Assembly: GCA_019925795.1 (NCBI GenBank)
Contig: CM034298.1
Location: 52,974,365 to 53,038,364 of the forward strand
Direction of reading: 5' to 3'
DNA length: 64,000 nucleotides
DNA from: Dendrobium chrysotoxum
Taxonomy: Eukaryota; Streptophyta; Magnoliopsida; Asparagales; Orchidaceae
Shown here in pieces: positions 1-13,195 of this stretch (the stretch's first letter is position 1; every line of letters starts with the position of its first letter). The position numbers were made by a program, and so were the translations under genes. The notes under the pieces are model-generated. The model was not told the DNA's origin and made no database searches. It worked only from the letters and a program-made list of their open reading frames with translations.

Positions 1-130
1 AATTGGACTGATTTTGGTGTCGTTGGGTTCATCTCTTCAAGATGTTCAATTCAACTATAAGTTTGTTGAAATCAGAGCTTGGAGGATTTCAATTTTAATT
101 TTGAAAGTTTCTTGCATGGATAACTACTAT
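1..130. repeat. Dispersed repeat, copy A
   Basis: About 100 bp here is clearly related, in direct orientation, to 9745-9865. Both hold a TTCAACT-TAAGTTT-TTGAAATCA series followed by a T/A-rich tail. The copies are diverged. They could be remnants of one LTR family; I cannot assign a class. Confidence 0.4.
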
Positions 131-1390
131 GCTAATATGATTTTCTTAGCACTATGAATTGTTATATTATATTTTATAATTTTTGGGAAAATGTTAATAA
201 AAAATATTTAGAAATTTAAATAAGTATTTATGGCCTACTGGGCTATTTTAGCTCATCATTATTTTGCATTTTATTTGCAGGGGCTGAAAAAGGGAAGGAG
301 CCTATTAAATAGTAGTTTCAAAATCTGATTTGAGTCTGTAAGTATTTCTTCTTTTGATTTTTGCATAGTCATAGCTAGTTTTTACTACTCTCTTTTGTAG
401 CTTTTGTTTATAGCCATGCAATATGATTGTATATGCATTTTTTTATGATAAATGAAAAGTAAATCTTCTGGATGAATTTATTTCCAACACTAGATGTTAT
501 TAGGAGCTTCGTATTTATTATTGCTTATAAGTTAATTCAGAAATAGATTTTTGAAAAAATTTTCAAACTTAGATCTTAGGATTTTCCTATTACTGCTCAA
601 CATGATATGATATATTCTACTTGTGGGTCTTATCGAGTTGGGTTGTGACAGGCATTACCTGAGTGACATCAAATGGATCTGCCCAAAACTATTAATTAAT
701 TTTATTGTGGGTGAATTCTATTATAATATGATGATGATATCTATTGTGCAACATCCTCTAAGATTTATTCTGTTTAACCATGAAGTTCTTCCATCATATG
801 CATATAATTTTCCAAAGGGAGGCCTTACTTTATCACCTTTGTTATATTGTCTGATTGAGAGATTGATAGCTAACCATTAAAAAAGTATTGTAGTATATTG
901 GAAATGATTCACACACACGAAGCAAAATTCTTACATGATAACAAATTTATAGTAATAGAGAGGGCGTATATAATCCTAACTTTTGATGTGATTGAAAAAT
1001 GCTAGTTTGAGTTTTGAAAAATGTTTTTGAAAAAGTTTGATTTATCTTTGGGAAATATTTAATTTCTGGAATTTAAATTTTATAATCGAACACTTATTAT
1101 CAATGATATATCACTTCGAAAGGTAATCATATCGTTCTCTAATAGGTTCAGATTTTAAAACTTGAAATTTATCCTGATTATTGTAATAACACTCAAGGAG
1201 AAACAACGTATAATCCTGAAGGATTAAAATGATGTTTAATCCAATATTCGACTACAATAATCTAGATAGAGATTATTAATGTCATAATCAAGGATACGAT
1301 TGTAATTGATATATCTATCCGAAGAAAGAAGATATCAATCATTATCGATAGTTTGAATATGACAATAATGATCGTCATTTTTTTTGTTTT
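130..1390. other. AT-rich non-coding DNA
   Basis: I see no supported gene. The short frame at 623-880 has no recognisable motif. The sequence is T-rich and resembles decayed retrotransposon flank, but no LTR pair or primer site is visible. Confidence 0.3.
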
Positions 1391-4300
1391 GATTTTCCAA
1401 AGATAATTAATTAAGGGTTTTGAAAAATTGATTTTGAAAATCAGGTCTGGGTTTCTAAATCTCCTACGAGCACAAGCCCTCGTAGTTAATTACATCGTAG
1501 GAAAATAGAAATTTTCCTACGAATACTCTCGATTAAAATAGCGATACGAATTTCATTTAAGATTTTCAAAGATTGATGTCAAAGGAGGTTAAGGGTTGGA
1601 AATTCAACAGGGACTGGTTTGAGGTTGAACACTTATTTCTGGAGTCAAAGGAGGAAGGGTAGGAGGTGTTTTGAGATTCTGAATTACTTCAGAAACACCC
1701 CAACCTATCCTAAATGTTGGGCTTGATTGAAAGAGATTTTTAGTTTAAATGATCAATTTTATTAGAAAGTGGGAATCAGATTCCCGGAAGGTTGAGGTCT
1801 TAGGACTGAAGACATGCCTCAGAATCTAAGTCTAAAAATGGGTACTGAGAATCAGTGACCCTGATCCTAGCTAATGCAATAAAATCCTGGACTTACCCCA
1901 GCCTGGATTGGGGAGCCAGCTAAACCACCTAAACGCTTCAAAACCATGTGTCCGGTCTTTTATGAAAGAGTGGTAGGAACATTAATTAAGATTGGTTTAA
2001 AGAATTGGGGTCGACATCTAGAGTAGATCCTAATTGACCCCTTAACATATGTTGGGTGAAATGCTTAAGCTGAAAATGCAATTAAAGATTTAACTCAATT
2101 TTTAATTTATTTCTAGTGCAATGCATGCAAATCGACTCGATTAAATGCTTAAATCAGGATGAAGTAGTTTTAAAATCAGGCTTAAAAAATAAATTTTTCC
2201 CTAGAAGATTGCACAGATCCCCTTGGACAGAACTGCACCCTCATAGGCCAGGTGGTCTGCCAAAACCCGCAGGCGGGGAGGTGCCTAGCAAAGGAAAAGA
2301 AAATACAATAAAATGCATATGAAAAACTCCCGGCGGTCCCGGGCTTACTTCTTAAAATGTTAGAGTTTCTATGTTGGCTTCAAAGTTTTAAATTTATTTA
2401 AGTAGAAAAAGTTTTAACAATCCATCACGAGCCTCCGTTCAGGTTCCAGGCTAAATCAAAATCGGCATGCAATAATCGCAAAAAAAAACTACAAAGAGCA
2501 GGCAATCCTAATTGCAATCAACATCAATCAAATAATTAAGTCAATTAAATAAATGCTCAAATTGAAAGTCCATGTGACAAGTGCCACTTAATTATACAAC
2601 CTAGGATTTGTAGGAAAGTAAAGTGGCCGGGTACCACTGACTACAACCCGGATTTCTAATCCTAAGACTCAAGTGACTTTGAGAATGGGTGTTCTCGTTC
2701 TTCACTTCTTTGTCTTCTTATAACACCTTGGATCGTCGGGTCCAGATATCCAAATGAAAAGAAACTCTCCCTGAATAGGGGTGTTATCTTTTCTCTTTGG
2801 ATATTTGAAATTCATCCTAATTTGGATCTCCAAATGGATAGGAACTCTCCCCTAAGGGATGTCTCTTCCTCTTTGGATTCCAAATTGGATGTCTAAACAT
2901 CTCAATCTCAAAGTACTTAACATATTACAACTCAAATTCATATCAAATTACATTAATTAAAATTAAAAATCTAGACTCAATCCTGCAATGTTATCATAAT
3001 AATCAGCAGTTTATATTTGACATCCCAAGCAATTATAATCAATCTCAAGCAGTTAATATTTAAAATATAAAGAGAGCTCAATCACAGCCACACTTGGTCA
3101 TGCTCTTTAAATATTAAAGGGGGACTTAAGCAAATTTCTGGAGCACCTGTGCAATTTATTATTTATGAATTTGCCCCCTTTAATTCATGCCCTGTATGAG
3201 CATGGCCACCTACATAAGATTGAATTAGTACAAATCGTTCCTAACCTAGGGGTAGATCTAACGTACAATCAATCTCATCATAGAGTACAGTAAATAAATA
3301 AATAAATAATCACAGTAATTTTATCATTGCAAACAGCATGCAGTGAAAGATCGAAAACCCGACACACAGTAGAAAAGTAAACACCAGCCTAGCCTAGGAC
3401 TAGAGTTGGTTGTCCTAGTAAACCATCTAAAGTGTGTGTAAAGGTTGTGTGATTTTGATATGTCTTAAATAGGCACTTGATTGAAGTTGTTTGATGTTCT
3501 AGTTGGTTGAAGGTTTAAGGGAGAATTTAATTAAAGTTTAAATCTTAATGATTTGAACTTAATTTTAAATTAATTTTGATTGTTTATTGGATATCACCTT
3601 TGTTGCACACCGAGGCCGTAAAGTTTATTTCACCTTCCTTGGGGCTAATTTAATAGCCTCGTAGGTCTGAGTTACCCAGTGGTACCCCATATAATTAAGT
3701 GATTTGAGTTTAATTAAGATTTGAAGATTGATTAAATTTTAATTAAGATTGGTTGGTTACTGGTTTTAGAATTAAATTGTTGTTTTCTGAAATTTTTGAG
3801 GATTTGTTGAATTTTGAAATTTTCTGAATTATTTTAATCATTTAATTCAAGGGTCAAAAATTAACTTTTTGATTTAAAGTATTTTCTGAAATGTTAGTAT
3901 TTTATTAAAATACTAGACCTTAATACGATCAGTTAGACAGTAAGTACACTGAAATTAGATTTTTTTATATTTTATTATGAAGGTTTAAAGTTTTGACTTG
4001 ATTTTGAACTAACTTTGACCAAAAGTTGACTTTTTCAAATTTGATTGATTTATGAAAACTTAATATTTTTGATAAATATTAGACCTTAAGATGAGTTGTA
4101 TGTCTTTGAGTTTGTTCAATTTGGAGTTCATTTGAATTAGGTATGAACTTTTGAAGTTTTGACAATTATTTGAATTATTTAATTTGTTTAATTAGAGACC
4201 TTTTGATGATTTGAATCCAAATAATCTCCAAACTCCTTGAAATCAACTCCTAAGGTCAGGAATGACCTAAGGAGTGATTATCAAGTATTTAAGAAATTTT

Positions 4301-5340
4301 TGGAAATTTTAATTATTTTTAATTAATTAAATTAATTAAATATTGAATTTCAATTAAACTTAAATTAAACTTAATTTTGAAGTCCAATCAAGGGGCTTTT
4401 ATTTTTCATTGATTAAGGGTTCAACTTTGGTCAGTTTGAGATATTATTTATAATTTTTGGATTTAAATTGGATTTATTAAACTTTCTAGAAGTTTTAAGG
4501 GCTTAATTAAAGGTTTAAGTTAATTTAATTAATTAAGGGGCTTAATATGAGGGTGTCACTAAGTTCAAATGGTTTGAGTTTCAAGTCAATAGGAGGTCAA
4601 TCCTAATTATTAGAATTTTTCTAAGTTATCTAATTAAATCCTTAATTTTTGTCCTTAAAAATGTCACTAGATTTAATAGGCTTGAATCAATGTTCCTAAC
4701 CCTCAAACATACATGTAACATACAATCACAAGCAAATCCTAGATCTAGGAGAACCCTAAGACTAGGTGAATGTGTGAATCCTATACATGCAAACCCAATT
4801 AAGACTTAATTAATTAAAGGACTAACCAATGAATAATCAATAAAGTAATTATTCATAGATTATTCATCACTCCTCAATGAATTAATTCAATCAAGTTCGA
4901 TCTCTGATTAAAATTTTAAATCAAACTTAAAGGGGCTCAAAATGATATAAATATCCATATAATTTCAAAATTCAATAAATTTCAAAATTATAAAAGAAAA
5001 TAGGTTTAAAATTTGCTAGTAGAAATTATAATATCAAAATAAACCTCAAAATCTTTAATAGAAATCCTCTAGATATTTAAAATCATTTAAAATAAATTTA
5101 TTTAAAATTTTTGAAAATATTTTAATTTATTTTAATTAAATAATAATTAAAAATAAATAAATAATCAATATTTAAAATCATTTAAAATATACAGCGAGTT
5201 TTAAAGCAATTTTATTTTTAAATTGAAGTCCTTGAAAATCTGAGAAGTTTGATATATTATATGGATTTTTTGGACTTGAAATGGATTTTTAAAAATTATT
5301 TGAAGAAATCTGGATTTAAAAAGGATTTTAAATTAATTAA
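1390..5340. other. Non-coding, probably retrotransposon-derived repetitive DNA
   Basis: This stretch is long and AT-rich, with no coding signal on either strand. It has many TTAATTAA-type runs and scattered CCTAGG/CTAGGA motifs. The lack of reading frames over 4 kb suggests the non-coding body of a large non-autonomous element, but I could not find its termini. Confidence 0.3.
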
Positions 5341-6130
5341 AAAAAATTTAAATCACTCCGGCGGCGCCAGCGGTGCCGGCGGCAGAGGAGGGGCACGTGG
5401 CGGCTCGCGATTGGCGGGTTCAAACCGCGCTGCGGCGGGCCAATGATTGGCCGCCGCAATCATTGAATATGATTAGGGAAAGCGCGTGGGTCCCACGCTT
5501 TCCCATTTAACCACGTAGGCGCGCCACAGGAACCATCTGATCTTCCACTTTCTGGAATGAGCGGCTGTGATTGAGCCGGACGAAGATTTCAGCAGAAGAG
5601 CGGACCACGCGGGTAGAACAGGGAATGAAACAACGTGATCTGAACCGTTGATCAGATGATCAACGGTCCAGAAAAGGTTTCCCTGCATGGGCTATGCGAA
5701 AGAGCCCTACTACTCAATTTTTTGCTCAAACGCTCAAATGACTCAATGGTTTAACTTGAAATTTTAACCAGAAATAGAGTGAATGAACATAATTAATGTG
5801 GAAGTAATTTTAAAGCCTAAAATACACTATTTAGAACGTTATTTAATCTAGTGTAGCCTAGACTAGGGTTAGCGATATACCTCTATAGAATTGATGGATT
5901 TGGATGGTAAGATATGCTCTGAGCTTGTTGATTGTCCACGATTATTCTCCCTGAAGACACGGATGGTTGAAAATGACTGGATCGAATGCTATCAGGCTTG
6001 GACGGAACTAAGGCAAGGGTGGCCGGAAGCTTGTCGCCGGCGGCTTCCTCTCACCGGAGTTTGATTTGGGAGAGACAGAAGAACAAGTGGAGAGCTCAAA
6101 CGAAATGAGTCTCGGGTCTGGGAGAGCTTG
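5340..6130. other. GC-rich island inside AT-rich repetitive DNA
   Basis: A sharp rise in G+C begins at about 5355 with GGCGGCG and GCCGGCGG motifs. Near 5643-5668 there is an inverted repeat around GATCAGATGATC (the AACCGTTGATC arm and its complement). There is no conserved frame; the 65- and 71-residue frames are compositional. It could be a promoter/LTR-like part of the surrounding element. Confidence 0.3.
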
Positions 6131-6429
6131 AGTGGAGAGAGATTGTGTAGATTAGAATGAATGCTCAAAATGGGGTTTTACCCTATTCAAACATCCCCTG
6201 CTTGAATGGAGGGTTGGGATCAATTGGCTGGACCTCTAGATGAATGCCAAGTGTCATTGGGTTGTTAGAACGGCAGGGGAATCAAGGACAAGAGCATATG
6301 CCATGTGCAAAGCTTATTTTGGTCCCCACTTGCACATGGAAGTGATCCAAGCCATTGGATCAAGATCTAAGGGCTGGAGTGAGCCTTAAGAAGGTTCTAG
6401 ACTCCACCTAAGCTGTTAGAGAGGGCTGG

Positions 6430-7470
6430 ATTAGAGGGGATTAGTCTTAAGGGGGGTTTTGACCAAGTTTGACTTGTCCAAAACCTCATTTTGACTGTTT
6501 GACCAGTCAAAGTCCAAGTGGACTGCTAAGGTGGCAAAGAGGGAAGCATTAAGCTGCTGGAATGACAAGTTGAAGAGGGTTTGAGACTTAAGGATTGAGA
6601 CTTGAAGGGATAGAAACGATTTTAAGGTAGTTTGACTAAGTTTAAATATGTTGACTTGGTCAAAATGACCATGACTTGGCTCATGGTGCATTTGGCAAGA
6701 TTTAAGGCATTAATTGGAATAATTTGAAAGCTTGAAAAAGATTTGATCAAATGCATATGGTGGTTTTGATCTAAACATATAAGTTTGACCACAATTAAAA
6801 TGTTGACTTGATTAATTTTCCTTAGGTTTGATTGTCCTATGACTAAAGCATAATTGAACCATGGATAAGAGTTAGTTTGAGGCTTGATATGGGTTGGGTG
6901 GATTGAATGGGTTGGAATAACCTATTTGAGCGCTTAAGAGGTGTTTTGGTCAACTTAGGTTGACTTGGTCAACCAGGTTGACCCAAGGGGTGGGTCCAGG
7001 TCTAGTAGATTTGAAATAATATTCTGAGTCTACTGGTGGTGGTCTCAGGGTCTAGAGAGGTCATTTGGTCAAAATGACCTATTTGGGCCTTTAATGGGCC
7101 TTTTAGGTCAACCCTGGTTGACTTGGTCAACCAGGTGGGTCCAGGGTCTGGAAATGGGCTCAACAGATTTGGTTTAATATTTGGAGACTAATGGAGGTGG
7201 TCCCAAGGTCTGAGGAGATCATTTGGCCAAAATGACCTGTTTTGACCCTTAAGGGGCCTGTTTGGTCAACTTGGTTGACTTGGTCAACTTGGTTGACTTG
7301 GTCAACCAGATTGATCAAGGGTCTGGATTTGAGTTCAGTGGGTTTAGTTTGATATTTGAAACTTGCTGGAGGTGGTTGCATTCGATTTGGAACTCATTTG
7401 GCTCAAATGACCATTTACACCTTATAGGGGTATTTTAGTCATTTTGACCCCTGGTCAACTAGGGGTCAAA
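6430..7470. repeat. Cluster of TTGACC/GGTCAA motifs in direct and inverted orientation
   Basis: TTGAC(C/T) and its complement occur dozens of times. The densest part is about 6950-7330, where GGTCAACTTGGTTGACTTGG units alternate and can form hairpins. The motif equals the W-box core bound by WRKY factors. Whether this is regulatory or only tandem decay of a repeat is unknown. Confidence 0.6.
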
Positions 7471-8139
7471 TTGAGTCCAAAAAAATGCATTTTATTACTC
7501 AATGGGTCATAATCAAGGGTTTGGAAGTTATCTGAAACTTTGGAGAAGGCTCCAGGGTCAAAATCCACTGGGTGGCAGGTACAGTGGCATAGACTGTAAA
7601 AATTTGAAGGTTTTACAGCCTTTGAATTTTAATCCAGTTTCTGGGGTTAGAGACCTCAGAATGAGCTCAAATTTGGAAGGTTTTCTCTAGAGACATGTCA
7701 CATCATTGTGCAACCGACAGACCCTGAATCAGAGGTCATTTGATAGGGTTTTGAAATGTTCAAAGATTCACTAGAAAAGACTTTCAAGACTTAGACCTTT
7801 GGCCTTGGAATTTGAATTGGAATTCTGGTTTTGAGCTAGATTTTGAGCTTGAATGATAGGGTTTGAATTACCCAAATCATTTATGATCATTTGAAGATCA
7901 TAAATGATAGGACAGGGTTGAAACTTAATCAAAGATAGAATCAAGGTTTGAATTAGAATTTGAATTTTGAACTGGATTGAATTCTATATTTGAATGGGAC
8001 TTTTGAATTTGAATGTTTAGGCTTGAGTTATCCAAATGATTCATATTCCTTTAAATGATTATGAGTGATTGGATAGGATGTGAGTTTGATAAAAGGCTAG
8101 ATCAAGATTTGAATTAAAATTGAGGCATAGATAGATCTG

Positions 8140-9020
8140 GAATCTGGATATGTTTAAAGTCTGGATTGATTGAAGATCTGGATTGATCTAGAGGAATCCT
8201 ATGGTTTAAAATAGATCCCAGGGTCTAGCTCAGCTTAAAGGAATCCTAGAGTCTAGAATAGATCATAGGTGTTGAAGTCTGGGAAGATCCTAGAGTCTAG
8301 AAGTCCTAGGATCTGGGGTCAAGAATAACCCTAAGATCTAGAAATCCTATTATCTAGAGGAATCTTAGGATCTAGAGGTATCTTAGGATCTAGAGTAGAT
8401 CATAAAGTCTGAATTCTAGAAAGATCCTAGGGTCTAGATAGTTCTTAAGATTTAAATGGATCTGAAGGAATCCTAGGGTCTAGAATAGATCCTAGGGTCT
8501 AAAAAGATCATATGATCTAGAGTCTAGCAAAATCCTAGGATTTGGATTAGATCCTAGGGTCTGGATAGATCTAAGGTCTAGGAGAATCCTAAGACCTAAA
8601 TTGATCTAAAGTCAGGGTAGATCCTAGGGTTAGAAATCTAGGGAAATCCTAAAATTTAGAAATCCCAATATCTGAGGTCTGGGATGATCTAGAATATGGG
8701 TAGATCCTAGGATCTGAAACCTGGGGGAATCCTAAAGTCTAAAAATCCTAGGATCTGGAGCTTGGATTGATCTTAATATCTAAATAGATCTAAGATGCAA
8801 AATCTAGAGGAATCCTAAGGTCTAGAGTAGATCATAGGATCTGAAGTCTGGAAAGAATCCTAGGTTTTAGATTAGCCTGGAGTTTGATTGAATTGAGTTT
8901 AAAATTAATTTGAGTCTAGATTAATATTTAAAGTCTGGATTGATCTAAGATCAGATTGATCCTAGGGTCAAGATTGATCCTAAGGATTGAAAAAAATCCT
9001 AAGGTCTGGATTGGTCCTAC
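8140..9020. repeat. Degenerate CTAG/GATC-rich minisatellite
   Basis: Variants of ATCCTAGGGTCTAGA and GATCTAGAGGAATCCTAGG recur at irregular intervals of about 20-45 bp across nearly 900 bp. There is no coding potential. It looks like an old, heavily mutated tandem repeat. Confidence 0.65.
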
Positions 9021-9690
9021 TGACCTCATACAAAAATGAGGTCAACAGCTTTGTACAAAGATCTAGCATGTATAGATAGGAGTTATAAGATACTCGAACA
9101 ATTTTTATGCAACCCAAAAGGGAAAAATAATGGGACATGGCCTAGTTGTAATTATCCATCGTACAATTATAGATATAATAATCCACTCTTTTCTACAATT
9201 GAAGAAAAAAGAATCACAAACTTGAGAATAATTACCTATTCCCATTATAGGGAATAAAGATGTCGATCAAGCGGAAAGTTGAAGTCCAATAATGATGTTG
9301 GATGCTAATATCCATGCAATAATATTTAGATGATAGAAGTTAGGTGATGAAGGTGGAAATTATTTATGGTGGTTATTGACATTAATTGCTAGAAAACGCA
9401 ACATAATTAAGCTCTCTCAGCTTTCGAACATCCCTTACAAAGAAAATGAGGTCATATTTATAGCTTTTTTGAGAGGATTACTTAGATAAATTTGGCCAGA
9501 ATCCAAATCACTCTATCAAATGATCCATATTAATCTCTATGATCATATATTCTTTGTTTAATATTTAAATAGCTTAATGATATTATAATCAAATGATCTT
9601 AGACTTGTTGTATTCATCTCATCGAGCCACATGATTTGATTATATGCATGCAATATTAGATAATCTTTTGCTCCTTCAATTTATGTTCTA
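9020..9690. other. AT-rich DNA without a recognisable gene
   Basis: There is a 73-residue frame at 9036-9257 but no family motif. The DNA after it is AT-rich and flanks the dispersed repeat at 9690-9865. Confidence 0.25.
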
Positions 9691-9856
9691 CAATTTCCTT
9701 ATATGTTTCAAGAGTTTGATTTGAGCTCATTAGAAGTTAGATTGAATTATTTGTGGTGTTGATGGGTTGATTTCATCTCATCAAGAAAATAAGTTCAACT
9801 GTAAGTTTCTTGAAATCAAAGTTCAGAGCTTCATTGATTTAATTTTAAAAATTTTC

Positions 9857-9865
<9 letters not shown>
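9690..9865. repeat. Dispersed repeat, copy B
   Basis: Bases about 9745-9865 match 1-130 in direct orientation with substitutions and small indels. An (AT)n microsatellite follows at 9860-9891. Confidence 0.4.
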
Positions 9866-9898
<33 letters not shown>

Positions 9899-10480
9899 AT
9901 ACAACTTTTTTAAAATAATAATACATTTGATTAATATAATGCATATAAGATTAAGATTGTCACTAATTATTTTGTAAGCTAAAATGACATTGACATAAAT
10001 CAAATGCAAGACTTTTGAAATTTTTGATGTTTTGTTAGAATAAAATCAAATGAGGAGTACAATTTCAATATATTTGAAATTCTTCCAATTTTTTATGAAT
10101 TCTAAATATATCACTTAGATGAAGCACTGACGACCGCCGTTGCGGCTATTCGTCACCACCTGCCTGCTAAAATAACTATTATTATTATTGTTAGGTTTTA
10201 TATTAAATTAATTTTATTTCAAATTAAATAAAAATAATAATCTCTTATATTTATAACATATTTAATTAAATAACTCAAAAATATTTTTTAATAAATTAAA
10301 TTAGTTGGATTTGGGATTTGTCTATAGGGGCTAAGACTTTGTTTAATAAAATCATCATAAATGAAACCTATGCACAACCAACTAACCCAATTAGCCCCAA
10401 TGCCCCCACATCCTCTTGGACAATAATGCAAATAGAATGTCATAAGGGACCCAAATGCAAATACCTTTTTCGTAAAATGA
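9866..10480. other. AT-rich upstream region of the putative promoter
   Basis: The stretch includes an ATT-repeat near 10177-10190 and A/T-rich DNA. The overlapping frames at 10288-10551 on opposite strands have no recognisable product. It may hold distal promoter elements of the WD40 gene, but none can be named. Confidence 0.3.
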
Positions 10481-11110
10481 GGCACTTAGTTCGGATCGTC
10501 GATTTACGCTTCCAATTCCACATATACCCTCACTGTTTTATTTTCGATTGATGAGAAAGAAAAACGAGTAGAAGAGAGAGAAAGACCGGAAGGCGAAGGG
10601 ACAGAGCGCTCGCCCACAATATCCTCCGTTCCTCGCGTAGCAGATTCTCCGATCTCCTCCTGCCCCGCCCCCAGGCGGCGCCGCTTCTGTAGAAGCGCAC
10701 CAACCAACTGCCTCCATTGAATCCTTGGAACGAAATTGTGCCTGTCTTATTGAGTGCTGTATTCGCCCTCCTCCTTGCCGACGTGCGTTGCATACATCTT
10801 GCCCGCGGCTCTCTCGGCTGGCACGACTCGGTTTCCGGGGTCATCAAATCGGATGCCAGGCAGATTTTCGTCGTTCATGGTATTTTTTTCCGTTATTGCA
10901 GCATTCGGGTGCAACTAGGGCGTGCTTGGAGTATGGGTGGTGCTTCCCATGGTCCCATAGAATGCGGCATGTATGAGGGTCTAAAGTCTTCGTGGATTTG
11001 GGAAGCTTCGCCATCTGGGTGATTTCTCTCATCGATGCAATCTGAGTATTGGAGCTCTCTGCTGGATTTTGGTGCGCCGGTTCGCTCCTTTCTTTGCCTC
11101 CTTTTTTCAT
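10480..11110 (+). promoter_or_regulatory. Putative promoter and 5'-UTR exon of the WD40 gene
   Basis: This block is much richer in G+C than its AT-rich surroundings. It has a GA-rich tract (about 10555-10590), CT/GC-rich stretches (10620-10690) and many CpGs, like the core promoter and leader of a plant housekeeping gene. The ATG exon starts only 14 bases downstream of an acceptor at 21323-21324, so an upstream untranslated exon is required, and this is the best candidate on the same strand. I could not fix the transcription start or the donor; candidates include the GT at 10881 and one near 11071. Short overlapping frames here on both strands look like leader sequence, not genes. Confidence 0.5.
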
Positions 11111-11930
11111 GTTGTTTTGAACTGTTTAATTTTTTTGTTTGAATCTGGTTTCCCGCTTAGGAGATTGTTGTTACATAGTTTAGGTTGTGGAGGTTGCTGA
11201 ATCCTTGTTTTAGGGTTAGGAACTTGTCTCGTTGCTCAGTGTAGAGTCGTTATAAATTAGTTGCATGACTTGAAGTTCTTGCTAATTGCAAACTGCACGT
11301 GTCATATCTATTTGTTTGAATCAACTGGACTGTAGGAGTTGTGACTTGCATCTCTGTAGCTAAGTGCCAACATGACAAACACTTCGCGGTCTGATTTGGT
11401 ATCTGGGAAAGTCTATCCTTGGCTGACATTTATGGTTTCAGTCAGGCAAATGTCCGAAGTAATTGGAAAATGGAGGTAAAAGTGATATGAACCATCAACT
11501 TTCCCCCTTTCTTTTGCACAAACGAATAACATAATATATGGATACACATTGTGTTTAACCTTGCATTTTCTTATACTGCTATATGATTTTTTTTTAGAAG
11601 TACTGCATGGGCGAATAATAATGTTTTGCTCATACTTGGCTAACAAATAACTCTCGAATATGCGTCGTTACCCATCATTCCTAAGAATTGTTTTCTTATA
11701 GCTATATTTGCGTATTGATTATATTGATATAGGGAAGTGAGAAGGATTGGCTTAGCTTGTAGGATGAGTTTACTTATAATTTTCTAGAAACCATGTTTGA
11801 CGTTAATCTCTGTAAGCATATCTTTAGAAGTTGATGCAATCAAAAATAACACTAAGATTGCCACAAAAACGTCTTCCTTAAACATAAGCATAACAAACTT
11901 AAAACATATATATTATATATATATATATAT
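11111..11930 (+). other. Presumed start of the 5'-UTR intron
   Basis: T-rich plant intron-like DNA follows the GC-rich leader. There is no conserved frame. A TA-rich microsatellite lies at about 11907-11931. Confidence 0.35.
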
Positions 11931-12350
11931 ATTTGAGAAGAATGATACAAGTGAGGTGGGAACCATTGATAGAGGAGAAGAGGTTAGAAGTTCGAGACGA
12001 ATATAAGAAGAGAAGGGGAAAGGAGACTAGCTCGCAAGCTAAAAAACACGCAAGTTTTTACATTTCAAACATTTTCACACAAAACTCCCTTCTACTGTAG
12101 CAAAACCAGCCCCCCTATTTATAATAAAAAGAAGGGAAAAGAGCATTGATTACATATAGTTAATGTACCTCGCAACTAGTCAATAAGAACTTCTTAAAAC
12201 CCGCAGCAAACAGAGACCGAAAAGGTAGCCTTCAAGGAGGAAAACGAAGCATCAACTCAACAATTAATGAGCAGGGAAACCGAAATCTTCTAGGGAAACC
12301 AACAGTCCACCTTTTGGGAATTAAAATCAGCATTGGGAACACCAATAGGC
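11930..12350 (-). mobile_element. Diverged partial relative of the LTR array family
   Basis: This segment aligns with the LTRs at 47.5-52.4 kb. It shares, in the same order, a GAGAAGAA-GATACAA start, a TAGCTCGCAAGCT block, an ACATTTTCACACA-AACTC block and a short A/G-rich end. Similarity is patchy and fades past about 12150. It is either an old solo fragment or a sister family; strand follows the array. Confidence 0.5.
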
Positions 12351-13195
12351 TACCTTCATTGCATCAGAAGTTGAGGAAAGTTATTGTTTTAATGTTCATG
12401 CATTCCTTGACTTTTTAGTCAATTGGGACCAATGAATGGCATGTTGGTATGCTAATACTCGTTGCATTTAAACTGGACACCACTTAAAGATGTTATTGCT
12501 AGCATCTATTAAATGAGGTCACAATTATGTATTTTTTTTTTGACATCTTGACACTTATCACACCATCTAGTTGAATTTATACCGAGCATGATGGAGATAC
12601 CTTGTTGTACTTGTTAGTGTATTGGACTTTGGAGCATATGTTTGTTTATTATCAATTGAGAGAGTTTTACATAATCTGGTTGAGTATAGTGGTATGGATT
12701 TCATTGATGTTAGGTGTTTTTAGCTTAGACACTGATTTCTCACTGAGTGTGATCAGTGCACCATGATGTGTGATTCATTGTCTTTGATTATGCTGATTTC
12801 TATAGGAGAGGTTGTTCATCTAACGAATCTTATAATTTTTCATGAATGAGTTGGATTCATTACTCTTACTAACATGAAGCACACACATGGATGTTGGAAA
12901 TGCTAATATAATTTAAAATTTTGGAATACAAGTAAGCCTGAACAGAACATTTTGATGATAAGGTCTAGAAAAAATAGTGACAACATCAAAATCTAATTTA
13001 GTCTTCCTAGAAATGAGGTTATGATTCTACAGAAACACAATTTATAGCCGCAAAAAAGCCTATGATACATCCATAGTATCATTAACTTATCCAAGAATGC
13101 AGTTAAGTTTAATAGGCCATTTTTAGAATGATCTCATTGGGACTCATTTAATGTGTCAAATCTAATTTTGGTTCATTAGTTTTGTATTGGGGAAG
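12350..13195. other. Intron-like DNA, nothing recognised
   Basis: AT-rich, with scattered stops on both strands and no motif I can place. It leads into the LINE fragment at about 13195. Confidence 0.3.

Noticed and set aside
623..880. 85-codon frame near the window start
   Set aside because: AT-rich, no motif, no regulatory context.
10504..11110. Overlapping 66-105-codon frames on both strands in the GC-rich block
   Set aside because: They follow from high G+C; no conserved motif, and the region fits a leader and promoter better.
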